Shown here in pieces: positions 1 through 10,675 of a stretch of DNA of 64,000 nt. The first letter of the stretch is position 1; each line of letters starts with the position of its first letter. Below the pieces are notes generated by a model. It did no database searches. It was not told the DNA's origin and worked only from the letters and a program-made list of their open reading frames with translations. A program made the translations under genes and the position numbers. The stretch comes from Eumeta japonica (taxonomy: Eukaryota > Arthropoda > Insecta > Lepidoptera > Psychidae): positions 310,001-374,000 of the forward strand of contig BGZK01000215.1 of NCBI GenBank assembly GCA_005406025.1. Direction: 5' to 3'.

Positions 1-1800
1 CTAACACCCCCCACTCCGACCGGCACAGCGGTGATACTTTTTACTTTTGCCATCTATCGATGATTAGCAGAACTTTTAATGACTTTTTTGAAATATCACG
101 CTTGTCTCTTTAGTTCAGCAACTCGCCTCTAGGTGACATTGGTTGTATCGGCGTTACTGCGCATGCGTAATCCCCCTGTTCGCCCCGCAATTTGGTGACT
201 CATGCCTGCTTAGAGTTTCGGCGTTAGGGCATCTCCTCAAAAAAAATACTGCATAAATAAAATAAATAAATAATTATAATTGCATAAGTTGATAAAAAAT
301 ACTATGCAATAGCTTTACCGCGGCAGTCCCCGAGTGCCACACGTGTTTTTTTTTTTTAAATTAATAAATTGCTTGAGCAATTCGTCCGTAGTCAAAATTC
401 GAATTCGGTACTTTCCGGTTTGAAGGCAACACTTTTTAACCGTTACTCGTTTATCGATAATTATTACATATGAAAATAGAAATCGCATTCACTAATTCTA
501 TTCTTGGAAGATAGTGTTACGATATTAACTTAATTCTAATTCTATATTTCCATTATCTAAAAAAGACAGAACACAAATTTTCAGGCGAGACTATATCCGC
601 CTGTCGGTCTTTTCATAGGCCATGGCCGTTTTCTCGGTGTCTGCTATCGCTACCGACTTGAGATTCGATACGGTTATGTCGTTGGCCCGTACCTATTCGC
701 GGCGAAAAAAATTCGAATACCTCCATTAGTATTAAAATATTTTATGAAACTCCAATTTTTTTTTGTCTATCGTATATGGTAATCGACATCATTAGACCAA
801 ACTTGGATTTAAATTAAAGCATGAAATTAGAATGAAAATTGACGTATGGACTTTTGAAGCAAATTTTTTGAAAGGCCATTCCTGCCCTTAATATTGAAGT
901 TTACAAATTAAAGAATTTGCAGGGTTAGACGAATGGCAAATCTGTCTGTTCCTACAAACGCCAACGCTTTAATGTTATCGATATTCGCGTTTACAAAATT
1001 TAAATTTGAATCTCTAGACCACGTGACATTTCGTTAGCCAACGTCAATCCCATAACATTTATCATTGTATTCTACGAGCGTTTACGACAATAGAAAGCAA
1101 CTTGTCTAGGCACGCTGAAATAATTCACAATTACAGAAGGTTCTATATATATTCTAGGGGGAATAGAATGACCTTTTAGACGTTTACAATTTTCGGAAAA
1201 AAAAATTAATAGTTTCTTATCCATTTTGGAAAAAACTCACTGGAAATATTAACGGCTCCTGTGGGTATCATAATGAATAATTCAAATTTTACGGGATTTT
1301 CTATCAGGAGACATTAAGAGTAGTAGTATTTACTTCACATTAAGTAAATTTTAAGACACCTCATTTTAAATCTTCAACCAATTATTTATATGAAATATTT
1401 ATATTCCTGAAATGTAAGTACATCAATATTTTATAATGACTATTTATGGGAAAACTATCTAGGTATCTATTACGTTGGAAAAGGAACAAACTCCAACACA
1501 ATTGATTTTGTAATTTTAAAGTAGAGCTCAACCTCTTTTTTAAATTAGAATTATAATGAGGCAATTAGTAGTTACGTTGTTTTGTCGTCGATTTATAAAT
1601 TCATGCTGGTGCGTCAAGGTGAAGTATGGAATAAATTAAACTACGTCGAGATAACTTTACATTACAGGTCGTATTAAATTCTAAATCGTTATTATTCCGA
1701 ATTCTATAAAACTTTAGATTAGATACGCCAAAAATTAGAAGCATTTTTCTCTATGTTGTTACATAAAATCGTCGTTACGAGATAGGTAAGCGTGTAACAA
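1..1800. other. Upstream region of first MADF-BESS gene, no gene seen
   Basis: AT-rich sequence with only short open frames and no recognised domain. Small GC-richer patches near 130-240 and 600-700 could be repeat remnants or regulatory DNA, but nothing distinguishes them. No mobile-element termini were recognised. Confidence 0.5.
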
Positions 1801-1946
1801 TGTCGGTAGTGTAAGTCCCAGCTTCTTATTGATCGGGCTACGACCGGCCGACACGACCGACGTTGCCGATTTGTGCCGTACGACGCGGCGCAACGGTTCG
1901 ACGCGCAACGCCCAGTCCGTTGCGATCGCTCGAAAGCGACGTCGAA
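1801..1946 (+). promoter_or_regulatory. CpG-rich 5' leader/promoter region of MADF-BESS gene 1
   Basis: The 140 bases before the chosen ATG are strikingly richer in CG dinucleotides than the surrounding AT-rich DNA, which fits a 5' UTR or core promoter. An in-frame upstream ATG at 1863 would add 28 Arg-rich residues. I prefer the ATG at 1947 because the MADF domain follows directly and the paralogue starts at the equivalent place. No TATA box is obvious. Confidence 0.45.
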
Positions 1947-3278
1947 ATGCCGTTCTCCGAGAAGTTGGACATCAAACTGATAAAACTGGTCCAGAAAAAT
2001 CCCATATTGTACGATCACAGCCATGAGCATTATATGGATTTTAATGCAAGGGAGGTTATTTGGCAAAAGATAGGCGACGAGTTGAAACGTCCGGGTAAGT
2101 TGAAAAATGTAAATGTATTTTCGACATTCAGATGGACGTGGATAAATAAATAAGGAAGTCGTTAACGTAATTAAAACTAAGATAAATGTTTTGAATGAAT
2201 TGTAATTTTCGATAGTAATCTTAATGTTTTGAACCGGCTGAGCAAAATCGATCGGTACGGCTTTTCAGATTTTTATTTAATGTTGATATTACCGGTCTGT
2301 GAATACTATTAGTCTTAACAAATACTATACTCCCTTCCGGCAGTGTAGTTTGTACATAGGATTGTTTTTAGTGGTATACTATTACTGTATTTAAAAATAT
2401 TTAACTAGTAATTTTGTTATAGAACATTTTTAAAGTAAACCTTTTCTAAATTACTGCTTAATACTTTTTTAGTTAATACTTAACAATTTCATCTATGTTA
2501 ATTTTATTTATGTAGCAAAAATTCTAATATTGAATTTTATAGATATCTAAATTACGGGCATAGTGGTCGGAATATACATATATAGTAACTATAAATTGTT
2601 TGGACAATTATTTATGAAAGAACTCATAAAAATACGAATTTCACAGCTTCACAATGTAAATCAAGATGGATTAACATAAGAGACATTAATCGGCGCATAT
2701 TAAGGAACAGACTGAAAAACCCTCAAAAGCGGGGCAACCCCTATAAGTACGATAGGGAGCTTGCCTTCATGAAACAATTCTACCGAGACATCACTATTCA
2801 GAGCGTCGACTTTTCAGAATCGATCGTTGACACTAAATTTGTCACGACCAGCGACGCTGATGTTTCGCCCCAAGAAGAATATTTAGGTGACGAATATAAC
2901 AGCGACGTATCGGAAGCAAAGAACATAATTTCCTCTAATACTAAATGGAAAAAAAAGAAAAGGAAACACAAGTCGTCCGACGATTTTACGAGAGACGATC
3001 CGGCCGCGTCCAGTTCGAAATATTCAAATGACGCTAGTCAAATTGATCTAGATCCATCGGACCAAATCGACGCGTTTTTGCTGACCGTGGGAGCGACTCT
3101 AAGAACGTTCTCCCCGTATCATCTAAATTTAGCTAAGAGTAAAATTTTCGCAATTGTACAAGAGCATGATTTACAGCAAATAGTCGAAAGACAGAATCAT
3201 TCTTCTACCAGTGACGATATTCGCACCTCTCCGCAAACTAATTTTAAAAATTCCTTAAACGATGATCAAATGCTATAG
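1947..3278 (+). CDS. MADF-BESS domain protein (ADF1-like nuclear DNA-binding protein), two exons
   Basis: Coding exons are 1947-2094 and 2647-3278, joined by an intron with a GTAAGT donor and a TTTCACAG acceptor. The 780 nt encode 259 residues. Residues about 8-95 form a MADF domain: hallmarks are LIKLVQKNPILYD, the conserved W of VIWQKIGDEL, and the CKSRWINIRD block just after the junction. Then come an acidic, Ser-rich linker, a basic nuclear-localisation-like run KWKKKKRKHK (residues 149-158), and a C-terminal BESS motif at about 188-229 with FLLTVGATLRTFSPYHL. MADF domains are Myb/SANT-like DNA-binding folds and BESS motifs mediate protein-protein contacts, so a nuclear transcriptional regulator is the expected role. 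The length fits the family. A paralogue with the same intron position and phase lies 7.4 kb downstream on the same strand. The exact orthologue among the many insect MADF-BESS genes cannot be named from sequence alone. Confidence 0.88.
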
Positions 3279-3528
3279 AAATTATATTTGGATTTTTTTT
3301 GTAGATAAAAAATATATGACACATAAAAGTATAATGACTTTTTACTTTACTCTTACGTGTAACGTATTGAGTTAATTAAATGTGCTACCTTTTTGTTCTA
3401 GAATATGTTTACTATAAGAATCTCATTCTGATTCGCTTACTTTTTTTCATATTATTAAAAATACATCTATTTATAAAGTAAAAGTTATGATCTACATTTT
3501 AGAGAAGAATTTATATGTTTTAAAATTG

Positions 3529-3534
3529 AATAAA
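3529..3534 (+). terminator. Polyadenylation signal AATAAA of MADF-BESS gene 1
   Basis: Canonical AATAAA about 250 bases after the stop codon, in AT-rich 3' flanking DNA. It is the first full match downstream on this strand that I noticed. A T-rich, G-containing stretch follows. Confidence 0.5.
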
Positions 3535-4075
3535 ACATAAATGTTCTTTAGTAATTTATAGTTGCTGATCGTTAACGACATCCCTGAATCAATACGAGAC
3601 AATAGCGACAAAATCATTTATCGCTGGTATTTTTAAATGGAATAGGCAACTGATTCGTCAAACTATTTAACAAAATTATGTAGAAAAAATTGTATATAGA
3701 GAAATTAAGTATCTACCAAGAAAATCCACGACAGATTAGGTATATTATCTAACTTTAATAGATAAGCGTGTAATATTACGTAAATTATGCTTTAAAAAAA
3801 TTAAAGGGGTTCGTCATTATCGAAACGAATCAATTTACAAATTATAAGTTATTTATAAATTAATATAAGCCATACCTATATAAGAATAATTGTCCTTTGC
3901 AGCATATAAATTCCACCAATATTTTTAAAGTTAAAAAAAATTGTGAGAAGGTGAGAGACTTAGAAATGTAACGAAAGAATATAACTTGATGTAGATTATA
4001 TACTTGGGTGTGGAACGATGTGTTAAATATCCTTTCGTAGATTATTTATTAGTATGTAATAACATAAACTGAAAC
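3535..4075. other. Intergenic, nothing recognised
   Basis: Very AT-rich DNA between the first gene's 3' end and the hAT element. No open frame with recognisable content and no inverted repeat seen. Confidence 0.5.
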
Positions 4076-4939
4076 GTACACAGTAGGGTTGCCAACATTT
4101 TTTCGACGAAATATAGTATTTTCAAAATAAGCTACAAAAAATATAGTACACTTCTAAAAAATATAGTATTTTATGAAAAAGTTAAAAAATACACAATGAT
4201 ATTAATTGTTACTTATTTATTTTTATAAAAACTATATTTTTTTGCACTTCTTGCATTTTTTAATAATGTTTTGTCTAGAATGAAAGTGTCATATGCTTTA
4301 TTACATTCAATTTTTAAATTGATGTAAATCAAAAGCTCATTTTTTATTAATAAGATATTACTTCTGTTTCTTTCTTCTCGCCATTTCGAATTCATAACCG
4401 AAAATATTCTTTCTGTAAATGCCGAAGTGGCGGGAATAGAGAACAGGAATAGTATGACTAAATAAATTGGGTAAGTTATTTTCAGTATTTTTAAAATTAG
4501 CTGCCATATTTGCCTTGTAGTTTTTTCCGTAAACTCCTTTCAATCTTTTACTTTTGCAAAAATTTCATTCAATGTTGTAATTTCAGAGTAAAGGTCGTCC
4601 ATTTCGATACTCAGATACATACAAAATTTCAGATACGTATAAAAATAAAACTGATCAAATAAATTATTTCGATGTTGTCAATTTAATATTGACAGATTCG
4701 GAACCAAAAACAAAGAATTACAGATACGTTCGGATTTCGGAAACATGTACGCCTTACTCAATAGTTAATGTAAAAGCGCGTTCATAAATTTTAAAAATGC
4801 GGATTTGTTTGTTAGATTTCGGTGTTAAAAATATAGTATTTTTGCGTACTATATATTACTTCAACAGTATATAGTACGCAAACTCGAAATATAGTACAAT
4901 ACTATATATTATAGTACGGTTGGCAACCCTAGTACACAG
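4076..4939 (-). mobile_element. hAT-superfamily deletion derivative with intact 8-bp target duplication
   Basis: The element (4084-4931, 848 bp) begins TAGGGTTGCCAAC and ends with its exact reverse complement. It is flanked on both sides by the identical 8-mer GTACACAG (4076-4083 and 4932-4939), the duplication length typical of hAT elements. Both ends carry many copies of AAATATAGTA, on either strand, as subterminal repeats. The interior keeps only the 3' part of a transposase gene on the minus strand, and the N-terminal catalytic region is gone. It is non-autonomous now but was probably mobilised in trans. Confidence 0.85.
4213..4490 (-). pseudogene. hAT transposase C-terminal dimerisation-region remnant
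   Basis: Read on the minus strand, one frame gives a stretch with PATSAFTERIFSVMNSKW followed by REERNR and a Leu-rich tail ending near LLKNARSAKKY. This matches the pattern of the hAT family dimerisation domain (Ser/Thr-Ala-x-x-ER-x-FS followed by RNRL-like). Upstream of it the frame is short and no DDE catalytic region is left. It is the broken 3' part of the transposase gene inside the 848-bp element and is not expected to be active. Confidence 0.7.
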
Positions 4940-5259
4940 ACGAAGGCGGGCCTAGTATCGTCAATGAGGGAGAAAAGTGGAATGTGCCCCCGCATGGGCG
5001 AAGTCATATTTTAATTATATAATATTAAGTTTTGGCCACGACTTCGTCCGCGTGAACTACAATTTCTGGGTTCTCTTGCATCGAATTACATAAGACGTGG
5101 CTTTGATTTTAACTCGCATCGTAAGCTAGTCATAAGACCACCAAAATTTGTTCGTGGTTTTTTGTTATGCTATAACTAAAAAACAGATAAACATTCTAAA
5201 AGAGCATGTCTTGGGTCTCATCTCCTCTACCTCTATAAATATTATAATAATATTATACG
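4940..5259. other. Repeat-like intergenic DNA with SINE-type head
   Basis: Contains GACTTCGTCCGCGTGAAC near 5040, which resembles the head of common lepidopteran SINE-like repeats (recalled pattern, not searched). No coding sequence recognised. Confidence 0.4.
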
Positions 5260-5475
5260 CTCACGCCTATTTCCTAGAGGATAGGCAGGAAGAGACTATA
5301 TATTTCCATATGGTACGATATTTGCATATCTCTCTTGCTTCACTGACATTCATCAATCTTTCCATGCAATCTCGTCGGTTTCGGGTGTTTAAAATTTAGC
5401 CCTTCTTTAATATTCCGCCAATTTGATCTGCATAGGATTTTCTAGGGCGACCCTTGCCAACCTTTCCAGTCGCAA
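5260..5475 (-). mobile_element. LINE 3' tail (same family as tails at 46.9, 47.8, 49.3 and 57.9 kb)
   Basis: Shares ordered blocks with the copies near 46884, 49315 and 57900: GCATATCTCTCTT, a CAATC-TTTC-TGCAA segment, TTTCGGGTG followed by TTAAAATTT, and ATTTTCTAGGGCGACCCTT. Read on the minus strand in the longer 57.9-kb copy these blocks encode the degraded C-terminus of a non-LTR retrotransposon ORF. This copy is 5'-truncated, as expected of LINE insertions. Confidence 0.6.
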
Positions 5476-5504
5476 GTATATACCTGCGACTGGAAAGCTA
5501 TTAT

Positions 5505-5680
5505 GGAGTGCTAGTGCTTACGGCTCCATCATCAGACCCTGAAAATCACTCATGGTGAGAGTACATCTGAAGACAACTCTGACAAGCTCAAACACAACTA
5601 GAATGTATATGTTATTTCGTTATGGAATTCCTATGGCTACCTTTTGACTCCATCATCAGATCAGTCCAATTATACCATTT
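5505..5680 (+). repeat. Dispersed repeat with CCATCATCAGA motif
   Basis: Contains GGCTCCATCATCAGACCCTG and, 130 bases later, GACTCCATCATCAGATCAG. The same motif recurs at 45215. It resembles the 3' part of an abundant lepidopteran retroelement, by memory only. No coding potential. Confidence 0.4.
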
Positions 5681-5699
5681 TTTTATACCCAACATTTCT

Positions 5700-5855
5700 A
5701 CTCGCAAAACGATTCCGGAATCGCAATCGATTTCCACTTTTACGTAATAAGGCCCCGGTTTTGCTCTAGATATCGATTTCAATTTCATTGTCGGTTCTCG
5801 TTCGGTTTACATTCTAAGTAGCAATTCCGTTCCTGGAATCAATTTTATTCTCTTC
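5700..5855 (+). repeat. GATTCC-type pyrimidine-rich repeat copy
   Basis: A run of imperfect GATTCCGGAATCG / ATCGATTTCAATTTC units, the internal tract of a family seen about ten times in this window (for example 15740, 30190, 46080, 50200). Decayed and non-coding. Confidence 0.45.
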
Positions 5856-5859
5856 TTGA

Positions 5860-6640
5860 ATTTTGTTACTATTAGCAGTATCTATCGGAATATAAATTGA
5901 ACGTATTTGTTCATATTCAAACGGATGAAACAATATGCGACGACGAGAGCTAGTTAATTCATCGTATTTATTTTCCTGTATTATCTTTTTTTTTTCTTAT
6001 AGGTGTCGTATAAATAAAACAAAAAACAATGCCGTATAAATAAAGCAACCTATATGTTTCTGCGTCAGCAAAACAAAAATTTGTCTAAGCATGATTTTTA
6101 TCAATACCAAGTTTCCCACCATGTTATGCGATTGATAGAGTGTGTGACAACTAGGTAAGTAAAATATTTTGTGTGTTTTACAATATTAAACTATTTATAT
6201 TCTTACGGAATTTTGTTCCAATTTGGATGTTCCAAGTTTGGTTTATGATTTCAAACAAAACCGTGAGCAAACGCTATCGTATTACACATAAAACTTTCCT
6301 GAATGTCAATGAAAACGGCTTTAAAACCATCAAGTAGCTTAAATGTACCAAGTGAATACACAAACAAATGAAACTTTTCATTATTTTAAGATATGCATTG
6401 ACTTCATTTTTAGATTATATCAAATCATAAATGGGCTAATGAAAATAGTAAATTATATTTTTTTACAATATTTCGTACTATCAATATTATAGAAATTCAT
6501 AACTAAAAAAAAAAATTAGAGGTATGGGACGTTATTCATCCGAGATTTTATTATTATTATATCGGTTCTAATTTTTAAATTCCAGCTATGAAAATTGAAA
6601 ACTTTCAAAAATAGAAATTTTCATCAGGTCTTGACGTTTT
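5860..6640. other. Intergenic, nothing recognised
   Basis: AT-rich DNA with short homopolymer runs. No inverted repeats or coding similarity noticed. Confidence 0.45.
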
Positions 6641-6965
6641 GAGGTCCTAGGAAGCTCCTCTGACGATTTTGCGATAGTGTCTGTACGTGTGTTTGTAAGC
6701 GTGTGTGTGTGTGTGCGTGGTTGCGTGAGTATTTGTGAGTAAACCTCTTATAACTTTTGAACGGCTCGATCGATTGGAACCAAACTTTGGCATTCCGAAG
6801 AGTTCCATCAAACTTAGATTCCCCAAAAATTTGAACCGATTCGGATTGATAGATTCCAAGAAATTAAAAAAAAAACTATGAATTTTTTTTTAAATCTATT
6901 TTTTTGGAATAACTGTTATAATGGCTTTACCTATCGATTCCAAAAACTAATCAGCTCTTGATATT
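6640..6965. repeat. GT-rich microsatellite and flanking repeat DNA
   Basis: An imperfect GT tract occupies about 6687-6720. The following unique-looking 240 bases contain GAACGGCTCGATCGATTGG and lead straight into the 155-bp tandem repeat, so the whole block to about 7490 may be one mobile element with internal repeats. Confidence 0.45.
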
Positions 6966-7430
6966 AAAAAACCACGTTGGTCGCCGTCGGGCCGGTCAAA
7001 ATCGGTTGATTCGTTTGCGAGATTATAGTGAACGAAAAAATCGCCAAAAGCGATTTTTTTTCAAAATACTTCGAAATTTTGTACCTAATTAAAAGCATGT
7101 TCTAAGTACTTTTTTAAAATATAAAAAGCCGCGTCGAACACCACCGGGCCGTTCAAAATCAGTTGATTTGTTTGTGAGATATTTAAAACGAAAATATCGC
7201 AAAGTGATTTTTCCATAATACTCCAAAATTTTTTACCTAATTCAATGCATGTTCTGAATTCTTTTATAGAACTTAAAAACCTGCGTTGATTGTCGCTAGT
7301 TCAGTCCAAATCGATTAAGTTGTTCAAGAGATATCAAAAGCAAAAAATTAAAAAAAGCTTCTTTAAAAAAAATCTGAAATTCTGTATCGAATCGTATTCT
7401 CAAAATATTTTATTCAAAAAATCGCGTCAA
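6966..7430. repeat. Diverged tandem repeat, about 155-bp unit, three-plus copies
   Basis: Units begin with AAAAA at about 6966, 7123 and 7275, with a partial fourth near 7416. Each carries the ordered blocks CCGTCGGGCCGGTCAAAATC (and variants), TTGATTCGTTTG-GAGAT, a GCGATTTTT run, AATTTTGTACCTAATT and CATGTTCT. Spacings are 157, 152 and roughly 141 bases. Units have diverged by point changes, so the array is old. No protein is encoded. Confidence 0.75.
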
Positions 7431-7499
7431 ATCCTGTATATTTTAGAGTGTTTCGAACTCGAAAATAGTGGGAAGTTTTAGGGTTGGCCTACAGGGTTA

Positions 7500-8080
7500 A
7501 CCGCTTTTCTAATTTTTGTTTATGTCGTATTGTTATCCTAAGATTATCAAGAAGATACTTATTATGTACCTGACTATAATGTCGATTACATGTTTCCATT
7601 TAAATATGAAGTAAATATTTAAAAAAAAACTAAAATAATTCGTAGTGCCATTATTTTGCTTCTATATGCTTCGTGCTTCTATATGCTTTGCTATATGCAT
7701 CAGTGTATATTACTAAAAAATATTGAATAATCTGTTATATTAATAATTCGATAATAAACAACTTAATGCAGTAAACGAAATGTTATTAGTTGTTAATGTT
7801 GTGCTGCATTGTATTATATTTACGTACAGGGATGAGGTTAATAATTATCCAAGTGCACCACATGCACCTTATCATATGAACCTATAATAAAAAAACTGTG
7901 TTTGCACGATCTCAATCTAATACTGTTTTTTTCCAAAGCAGGATTAGTTTGAGGTTGTTGTCACATCTTTCATATTTGCGTAGATGTAGTAATACATGAC
8001 TTTGCAGATTGCAATTTAGTCGTTTCCATGTAAATTCGTTAATCTAAATATTTCATTAGTCCTGAGCTAAATCAACGTGT
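7500..8080. other. Intergenic, nothing recognised
   Basis: AT-rich. A short duplication of TGCTTCTATATGCTT lies near 7660-7690. No gene or element ends recognised. Confidence 0.4.
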
Positions 8081-8160
8081 GCACGTGAACGGCCCGCTTG
8101 CCCGCAGCGGCGTTAGGCCGCTCGTCTGTCTCGGGCGACCGTGACACGGATATATTAAAT
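8081..8160. other. Short GC-rich patch left of possible insertion
   Basis: About 70 bases rich in CG dinucleotides (CCGCAGCGGCGTTAGGCCGC) in AT-rich surroundings. It could be a displaced piece of the promoter island of the gene at 10.7 kb, separated by the 2.4-kb block starting at 8161. This is an inference. Confidence 0.3.
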
Positions 8161-10540
8161 GGGGTTGCCAGGTTATAACAATTTTTGTATAATTGCAGTT
8201 TTACTGAAATTATATTTCGATGTTATTTTTTTTTATGATTTTGCCATTGTGTTTAATATTGTTATCGTGTTAAACAAACGAAGTCGAAGTTTGAAAGTTT
8301 AAAGCAAAGATTTATTTTTAAAATTATGAATATTGCTTAACTGTTTCTTATATAGTACGATAAGAATTTCTCAAAATTTCTTCAGGGCTAGATATATCAC
8401 ATATTAATTAATTAAAAATAAAACTATTATTCATAAACTTTTACAATACAATGGGTCGATTAAAAAGTACTGTTTAAACATATGTATATTGTAAATATAG
8501 ATATCAGGTCTTATATCCGCATTAAAAACGTAGATTTATTTTTTCAGACACAAAATTGTAATCAAATGTTGTTTTTAGGAACATGAGTTATGTTTTAAAA
8601 ACTTCAAGGAAATATGGCACATTTAAACAACACAACACATTCTCTTATCTAAACCTTCATAATTTTGTATATACACAAAACTTTACTTCTCTACTTATTA
8701 TATTTTATATGTTAATAATCAGAGGTGTTAATATTTAAAAAAACGTACTATGTATGCACGGATTAGATTGATGATACTACTATTTTTTCAGTGACGTCAT
8801 TTCCTTGAGTTTAATTCTATTAGCATCTTTTGTTACCTAAAGTACTTGTTTCATCATAGTTCAAAGAATTCTAGTTCTCTATCATAAATTAAATATCTAC
8901 ATAGACGCCGTATTTTATAATGTCTTAAAGTACTCTAATATGTTATTGTCTCAAGTAAATAAAATTATAGACAGAAAACACATCTTGTTTTAGTTTTTAA
9001 TTGATATGAATAGATGTATAAAGAAAAGAAAGAAAAGCGATGTAGACGACAAAATATTTGTAATGTTTTATCGTCATTTACCCCACATGTTAGGTTAGCT
9101 TAAATTTAATATTTTTTACTTTATTTGCTTTTGTTAAAAAGTATCTATTGTATACTGTATACTTTATTTCTTGGTATACTTGAGTATACCTTATTTTATG
9201 ATTTCACTTTAGATGCTAAACGGCCTTGGAATTCTCATATTAAGAGATTGGCGAAAAGGTTTAGTTCTCCAGCATACGCAGTGAAAAGAATTCGATGACT
9301 TACAGAGGTGCAAGTATCGCGAGATGAGTTTAAATCAGTTTTTTTATACATTCATAGCTTATGGAATTTTGTCATGGGGTCATGGAGTCGATATTAACAC
9401 AATTTTCGTACTGCAGAAGCGAGCTATTTTGTGCTATTTATGATTTGAGACCAATGGCATTGCTCAGAGAAAGTTTTAAGGAAATCAATATCTTAACTTC
9501 AGCATCACAGTACAGATACGAAAACCTGGTATATGTTAAGAGAAATAGAATCGTTCCTAAAAATGAGCTACATCCATAATATTAACGCTAGATATAAGAA
9601 CGATCTTGATGCTCATAAAACACGTCTAAGCAAAGTTAGTAAATCATTTTAGAGGCAATGTATGCGCTTTTATAATAAGATGCCAGTTGAAATTCAAAAC
9701 TTGTCATTTTATGAATTTAAAATTTTCGTCAAACAGAAGTTATATAAGAGGGCTACTTTACCGTTTCTAACTATCTTAATGAGAAAATCCATGGAATTGA
9801 ATTGTTTGGCTATCATGTTCCTTTATGTTATCTCTAAGTGTTGTACTAAATTATTAATTACTCAAAATGTTGTACCGATGAGTAAAAAAAGAGCAAGTCT
9901 TGAGTTTTTTGGTCATTCTTCTCAAAGTTAATCAGCATTTTAATGGGTGGCAATGTTAATGTCAAAAACAATTCAGCAATTTCGCAAACTAACCATTTCA
10001 ACTGCAATTTCTATTACCTACGAAATAAAGTTATATTTTATTTTAATTTTTACTATTATGCAATAAAGTATAATATATATTAAAAAGTAAAAAACTCTAT
10101 ATTAATAAATTTAATAGGTTTTCTTTTAATTTATGCTCATGTCTTACAAACTGATTTAATTAAAACTAGTTTGACAAACGTTGATAGTTGAATATAACTG
10201 ATTTGAAAACTTGATGCAAAATGTTAAAATTTAAATTTAATTTACATATATTATTGCACTAAAAAAAATATGATGGCTAATAAATACATAAACAGTTGTG
10301 AACGAAAATGTCTTTAGAAATAAAGCAAAAAGTTTTGTTTGTATTGCTCAATAAAAATGTTCCAAAAAGTCTTGGATTATTTTTACATGCCATTTTAGAT
10401 GTACCTCAAAAATAATACTTAAATATTCGCATATGAATCTATCTATAGTTTTAACTGGTTGTCTCTTTTCCGACTTGTAATCATTTTACTTCAAATAATT
10501 TCATTGAAATCAGTTTTTATTTATAATAGTCTGGCAACCC
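8161..10540. mobile_element. Possible decayed hAT-type insertion or composite repeat block
   Basis: The left edge reads GGGGTTGCCAGG and the right edge CTGGCAACCC, inverted copies of a hAT-like terminus related to that of the element at 4084. No convincing 8-bp target duplication is seen and the subterminal sequences do not match, so the ends may belong to different insertions. The interior holds a LINE relic (9206-9945) and otherwise AT-rich DNA. Confidence 0.3.
9206..9945 (+). pseudogene. Non-LTR retrotransposon (Jockey/CR1-like) ORF2 C-terminal relic
   Basis: Scattered over several frames are pieces typical of the region after the reverse transcriptase in Jockey/CR1-type LINEs: AKRPWNSHIKRLAKR, then SLWNFVMGSW, and near 9660 a frame reading RFYNKMPVEIQNLSFYEFK with FVKQKLYKRA. 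The order matches the C-terminus of insect LINE ORF2 (LYN-x-LP-x-x-L-x-L-x-x-FK). Multiple stops and frame changes show it is dead. The 5' catalytic part is absent. Confidence 0.65.
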
Positions 10541-10675
10541 TTTGCGTGGCGCAGCGCAACGTTGCCGTTCCGTGCTCCCCTCGCCGCCCTATCGACTCCG
10601 TGTCGTTCTCGTACCGGCGACGCTAGCACGTTTTCTGAATTATATTCACGTCCGATATTAAATTTGTAGACAGTG
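10541..10675 (+). promoter_or_regulatory. CpG-rich promoter/5' leader of MADF-BESS gene 2
   Basis: About 90 bases (10541-10630) are rich in CG (GCAGCGCAACGTTGCCGTTC) and sit directly upstream of the start codon, followed by a short AT-richer leader. This mirrors the CpG-rich leader of the paralogue. GCAACGTTGC is a 10-bp perfect palindrome. No TATA box is obvious. Confidence 0.45.

Noticed and set aside
1719..2066. 115-codon minus-strand frame over the first MADF-BESS exon
   Set aside because: It is antisense to a well-supported coding exon with matching splice donor, and shows no domain of its own.
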